A DNA stretch of 10,348 nt, taken from positions 1-10,348 of the forward strand of contig SKNI01000672.1 in the NCBI GenBank assembly GCA_007120615.1, in the 5' to 3' direction. The notes below the pieces were generated by a model that saw only the letters and a program-made list of their open reading frames with translations, did not search any database and was not told the DNA's origin. The DNA comes from Myxococcales bacterium (lineage in GTDB: Bacteria > Myxococcota_A > Bradymonadia > Bradymonadales > Bradymonadaceae). Shown in pieces: positions 8,557-10,348 of this stretch (positions within the stretch are counted from its first letter, which is position 1; each line of letters starts with the position of its first letter). The position numbers were made by a program, and so were the translations under genes.

Positions 8557-8711
8557 ATCTATTTCTTCTGCAAGACGCCGATAATGATGACTATTGCGAG
8601 GGTAGCCCTTTTGAGCCTTACGCTATTGCGTGGAGTGTCTGGCGTCTCTGAGACAATAGGGAGCGAAGAATTTTTGGGTCAATGAATAATATCGAAGACA
8701 ACGGAAAAGCG

Positions 8712-9117
8712 ATGAACTGGCTGATAACAAAGAGGATTGGAACGGGGTTTCTGGCACTTTTTTTTGCTCTCATGCAGCAATGACGTAAGTGCCAGCCCCT
8801 GGAAATTCGCAGAGCCCGACGATGCAGTGGAAGTTCAGGAGGAGGCGCAGGAGAGAGATGCGGTAGACGAACCGGAGGTGGTCGCGCCTCCCCGAGAAGA
8901 AGAGCAGGGATGTGCGGAGTTAGAGGATTGGAAAGCCGACGATGAATTTGAATTAACGAGGCAATATCACGACGATTATGTCGATCTTACAAGACGTTAT
9001 TATGAGGCGCGTTTACCGCTCGCCGTTGAGGATTGTGGTGTGTTCGCCGTCCGCGCCACAATGACTCACTCTATCCCCGATGATGAGAACCATGGAAGTT
9101 CCCTAGGGCCTGTTTGA
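8712..9117 (+). pseudogene. Frameshifted and 3'-truncated lipoprotein gene
   Basis: From the ATG at 8712 the frame reads MNWLITKRIGTGFLALFF, a classical n-region and hydrophobic core, then leaves the signal and stops at the TGA at 8781-8783. In the next frame the sequence continues FLLSCSNDVSASPW and then an acidic chain rich in Glu, Asp and Pro, open to 9117. Removing one T from the T8 run at 8758-8765 would join the two into a perfect lipobox LLSC. So this is a lipoprotein gene with a +1 base indel. The purine-rich GGAAAAG before 8712 could serve as ribosome binding site; an in-frame ATG at 8682 is an alternative. An independent reading from a TTG at 8737 would give a poor signal peptide. 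The last residues (LGPV, stop) are encoded by an insertion sequence end, so the natural C-terminus was also lost. Function unknown. Confidence 0.6.
8758..8765. repeat. Homopolymer tract of eight T
   Basis: Eight consecutive T follow a C at 8757 and precede a G at 8766, inside the hydrophobic core of a lipoprotein signal sequence. Seven T would restore one continuous reading frame through the lipobox. Such tracts are prone to slipped-strand mispairing, to transcriptional slippage and to sequencing error, so the frameshift could be switchable, tolerated or artefactual. Confidence 0.7.
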
Positions 9118-9183
9118 AAACTCGTGCGTGTTCTTAGTCATCGAATGGCAAGGAAAATTGCGGCAATGAGCCACATACTCTGA
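9107..9183 (-). mobile_element. Remnant end of an IS5-like insertion sequence with transposase C-terminus
   Basis: GGCCTGTTTGAAAACTCG beginning at 9107 looks like a terminal inverted repeat of the IS5 family (IS427/IS1031 type ends of the form G(A/G)GCCTGTTTGAAAA), and it follows CTAG at 9103-9106, a CTA/TNA-like target of that group. On the minus strand, an open frame running down to the stop at complement 9138-9140 reads ENFQSMWLIAAIFLAIR, which resembles the hydrophobic C-terminal helix of DDE transposases. The stop lies about 30 bases inside the IS end, as expected. Only this piece remains: the inner side joins directly to hsdS sequence at the palindrome GAAAATTTTC (9182-9191). No second IS end is visible. 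Family assignment is from memory of end sequences and is moderate. Confidence 0.5.
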
Positions 9184-10077
9184 AAATTTTCCGAACTCAC
9201 CGCCGACTGGCGCGAAAACAACCCCGACACCGAACCGGCCTCGGAACTCCTCAAACGCATCAAAGTCGAACGCCGTCAGAAGTGGATCCACAACTACGCC
9301 CGAAAACTCGCCGACCGCGCCAGAAAACGCACCGAGAAGAAAGGCAAACCCTTCACCGACGAACAGTGGCAAGCCTATTACGACAAAAAAGTGAAAGCCG
9401 GAGAGAAGAAGTACGAAGAACCGGAACCGGTCGATCCCGAGAAGGAAGGTTTGCCGGAGATCCCGGAGAGTTGGGAGTGGGTGACTGTCGACGTGATTGC
9501 AGCAATGGTTGAATACGGCATCTCTGAGTCGATGAACGAAAAGGGACCCGGGGTACCTATATTGCGTATGCCAAATATCGTCCCTGGACAGCTTCTCTTT
9601 GAGAAGTTGAAGTACCTACCGTTTGGGCATGAGAAATTTCCCGAGTTACTTCTCCAGCCCGGCGATGTGCTCTTCAACCGAACAAACAGCCCAGAATTAG
9701 TTGGAAAAACTGCTGTATACCACGAAGGCGATCCGAAACCGTGTACATTTGCCTCGTATCTCATTCGCGTGAAGCCAATCGATTTCGACCCTGATCTTCT
9801 TGCAAGTTTTATCAATTCACCCTTCGGTGAAGTTTGGCTAAGCGAGGTGAGGAGTCAGCAAGTGGGGCAAGCAAATGTGAACGGAACAAAGTTGAAGGAA
9901 CTCCGGATACCATTGATGCCATCAATGGAGCAGCGAAAGATCGCACAAAAAATACGGTTCTACGAACGGAAGTTTCAGGTCCTAACAGCGTGTACAAACA
10001 AGGTTGAACAGAATCTTGCAGTGTTGCGTGAAAGCCTCTTGGCGAGAATTATCGGCCATCAACATGAATCGTCATGA
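9184..10077 (+). pseudogene. hsdS: 5'-truncated type I restriction specificity subunit (second half only)
   Basis: From 9184 the frame reads KFSELTADWRENNP, SELLKRIKVERRQKW, then a Lys-rich linker and LPEIPESWEWVTVD. This is the central linker that in full HsdS proteins separates the two target-recognition domains (usual form KLTADWR..NP....ELL.RI..ERR.KW....LPE.PE.W.W). It is followed by a complete second recognition domain (about 9460-9860) and the C-terminal conserved helix with EQRKIAQKI and LRESLLARI. The first recognition domain, first conserved region and start codon are missing: an in-frame TGA sits at 9181-9183, and no ATG lies in frame before 9505. A GTG at 9391 would allow a 228-aa half subunit but has no ribosome binding site. 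The break coincides with the IS remnant. Half-size HsdS proteins can sometimes work as dimers, so loss of function is likely but not certain. Confidence 0.85.
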
Positions 10078-10325
10078 GCCCATTGAACTGACGTTTTCGC
10101 CGCTACGCTAACCAAATAGTAGTAGAACTTATCAACCGCTGTCATAGGCGGACCGTCCTAGCATTCATAGACGCTCGACCCGATAGTAGGTCGGCAGATC
10201 GCATGGCGGCAACTGCCTTTGTCGGATTTGAAAACTGTCCTTCTCTCAGTGTCAGCACGAACCGTAGAATAGCCATCTGGAGCGAAAAGCCCCGAATTCA
10301 TCCATCACCCAGAAAAGGACCTGCC
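10078..10325. other. Intergenic region without recognised gene
   Basis: No frame of useful length with a ribosome binding site was found on either strand. A weak hairpin is possible at about 10168-10185 (CGACC pairing with GGTCG around an eight-base loop), but no T-run follows it. The stretch probably carries the promoter of the gene that begins at 10326. Confidence 0.4.
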
Positions 10326-10348
10326 ATGGACCTCCTAAACCGCGCAGC
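10326..10348 (+). CDS. Start of an unidentified gene (3' end outside window)
   Basis: An ATG at 10326 is preceded by AAGGA at 10315-10319 with six bases between, a near-ideal ribosome binding site. Only seven full codons are visible (MDLLNRA). The product cannot be recognised from so little. Because hsdM is missing between hsdR and hsdS, one may ask whether it lies here, but nothing visible supports that. Confidence 0.5.

Noticed and set aside
9103..9372. Minus-strand frame of 89 codons covering the IS scar and the hsdS linker
   Set aside because: It crosses two unrelated sequence blocks and is out of frame with the transposase tail; the hsdS linker on the plus strand explains its right part.
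10226..10235. TTTGAAAACT repeated from the IS end at 9113-9122, considered as a second IS end
   Set aside because: It has the same orientation instead of the inverse one, and the match is only ten bases with no shared flanks, so chance is likely.

Overview
The window looks like a piece of a GC-rich bacterial chromosome, most likely from the Myxococcota/Bradymonadales (old Deltaproteobacteria) group. This is an inference from a secreted Cys-rich lipoprotein with an Asp-rich linker and a CGDDGC-type motif, a standalone repeat protein, and strongly GC-biased codon use. No rRNA, tRNA or CRISPR array is visible.

Left part (1-3380): the 3' end of a probable YdjM-type membrane metal-dependent hydrolase; a Cys-rich lipoprotein gene (303-1118, +); a convergent gene for a helical (TPR-like) plus leucine-rich-repeat protein (1125-2711, -); and a DUF2237 gene (2848-3237, +). 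These look like ordinary chromosomal genes.

Middle and right part (3381-10077): a disrupted type I restriction-modification locus. It starts with an intact 1130-aa EcoEI-type hsdR with an N-terminal DUF4145-like domain. No hsdM follows. Instead there is a visibly AT-richer two-gene operon: a HipA-like kinase core (6860-7780) overlapped by ATGA with a protein that fuses a HipA N-terminal-like domain to a HIRAN domain (7777-8556). Then come a frameshifted lipoprotein gene with an 8-T tract in its signal sequence (8712-9117), a short IS5-like insertion sequence end carrying the last codons of a transposase (9107-9183), and the 3' half of hsdS (9184-10077) with its first target-recognition domain and start codon missing.

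Reading of the whole: hsdR is intact, but methylation and DNA specificity cannot be supplied by genes visible here. The likely history is acquisition of the HipA/HIRAN module, insertion of an IS, and a deletion that removed most of the IS together with hsdM and the first half of hsdS. The most interesting system is the kinase/HIRAN pair. It resembles a HipA toxin split in two, with the detached N-terminal subdomain fused to a domain known in eukaryotes to bind DNA ends. That suggests, but does not prove, a DNA-damage- or phage-responsive kinase module. A new gene with a good ribosome binding site begins at 10326 and runs off the window.
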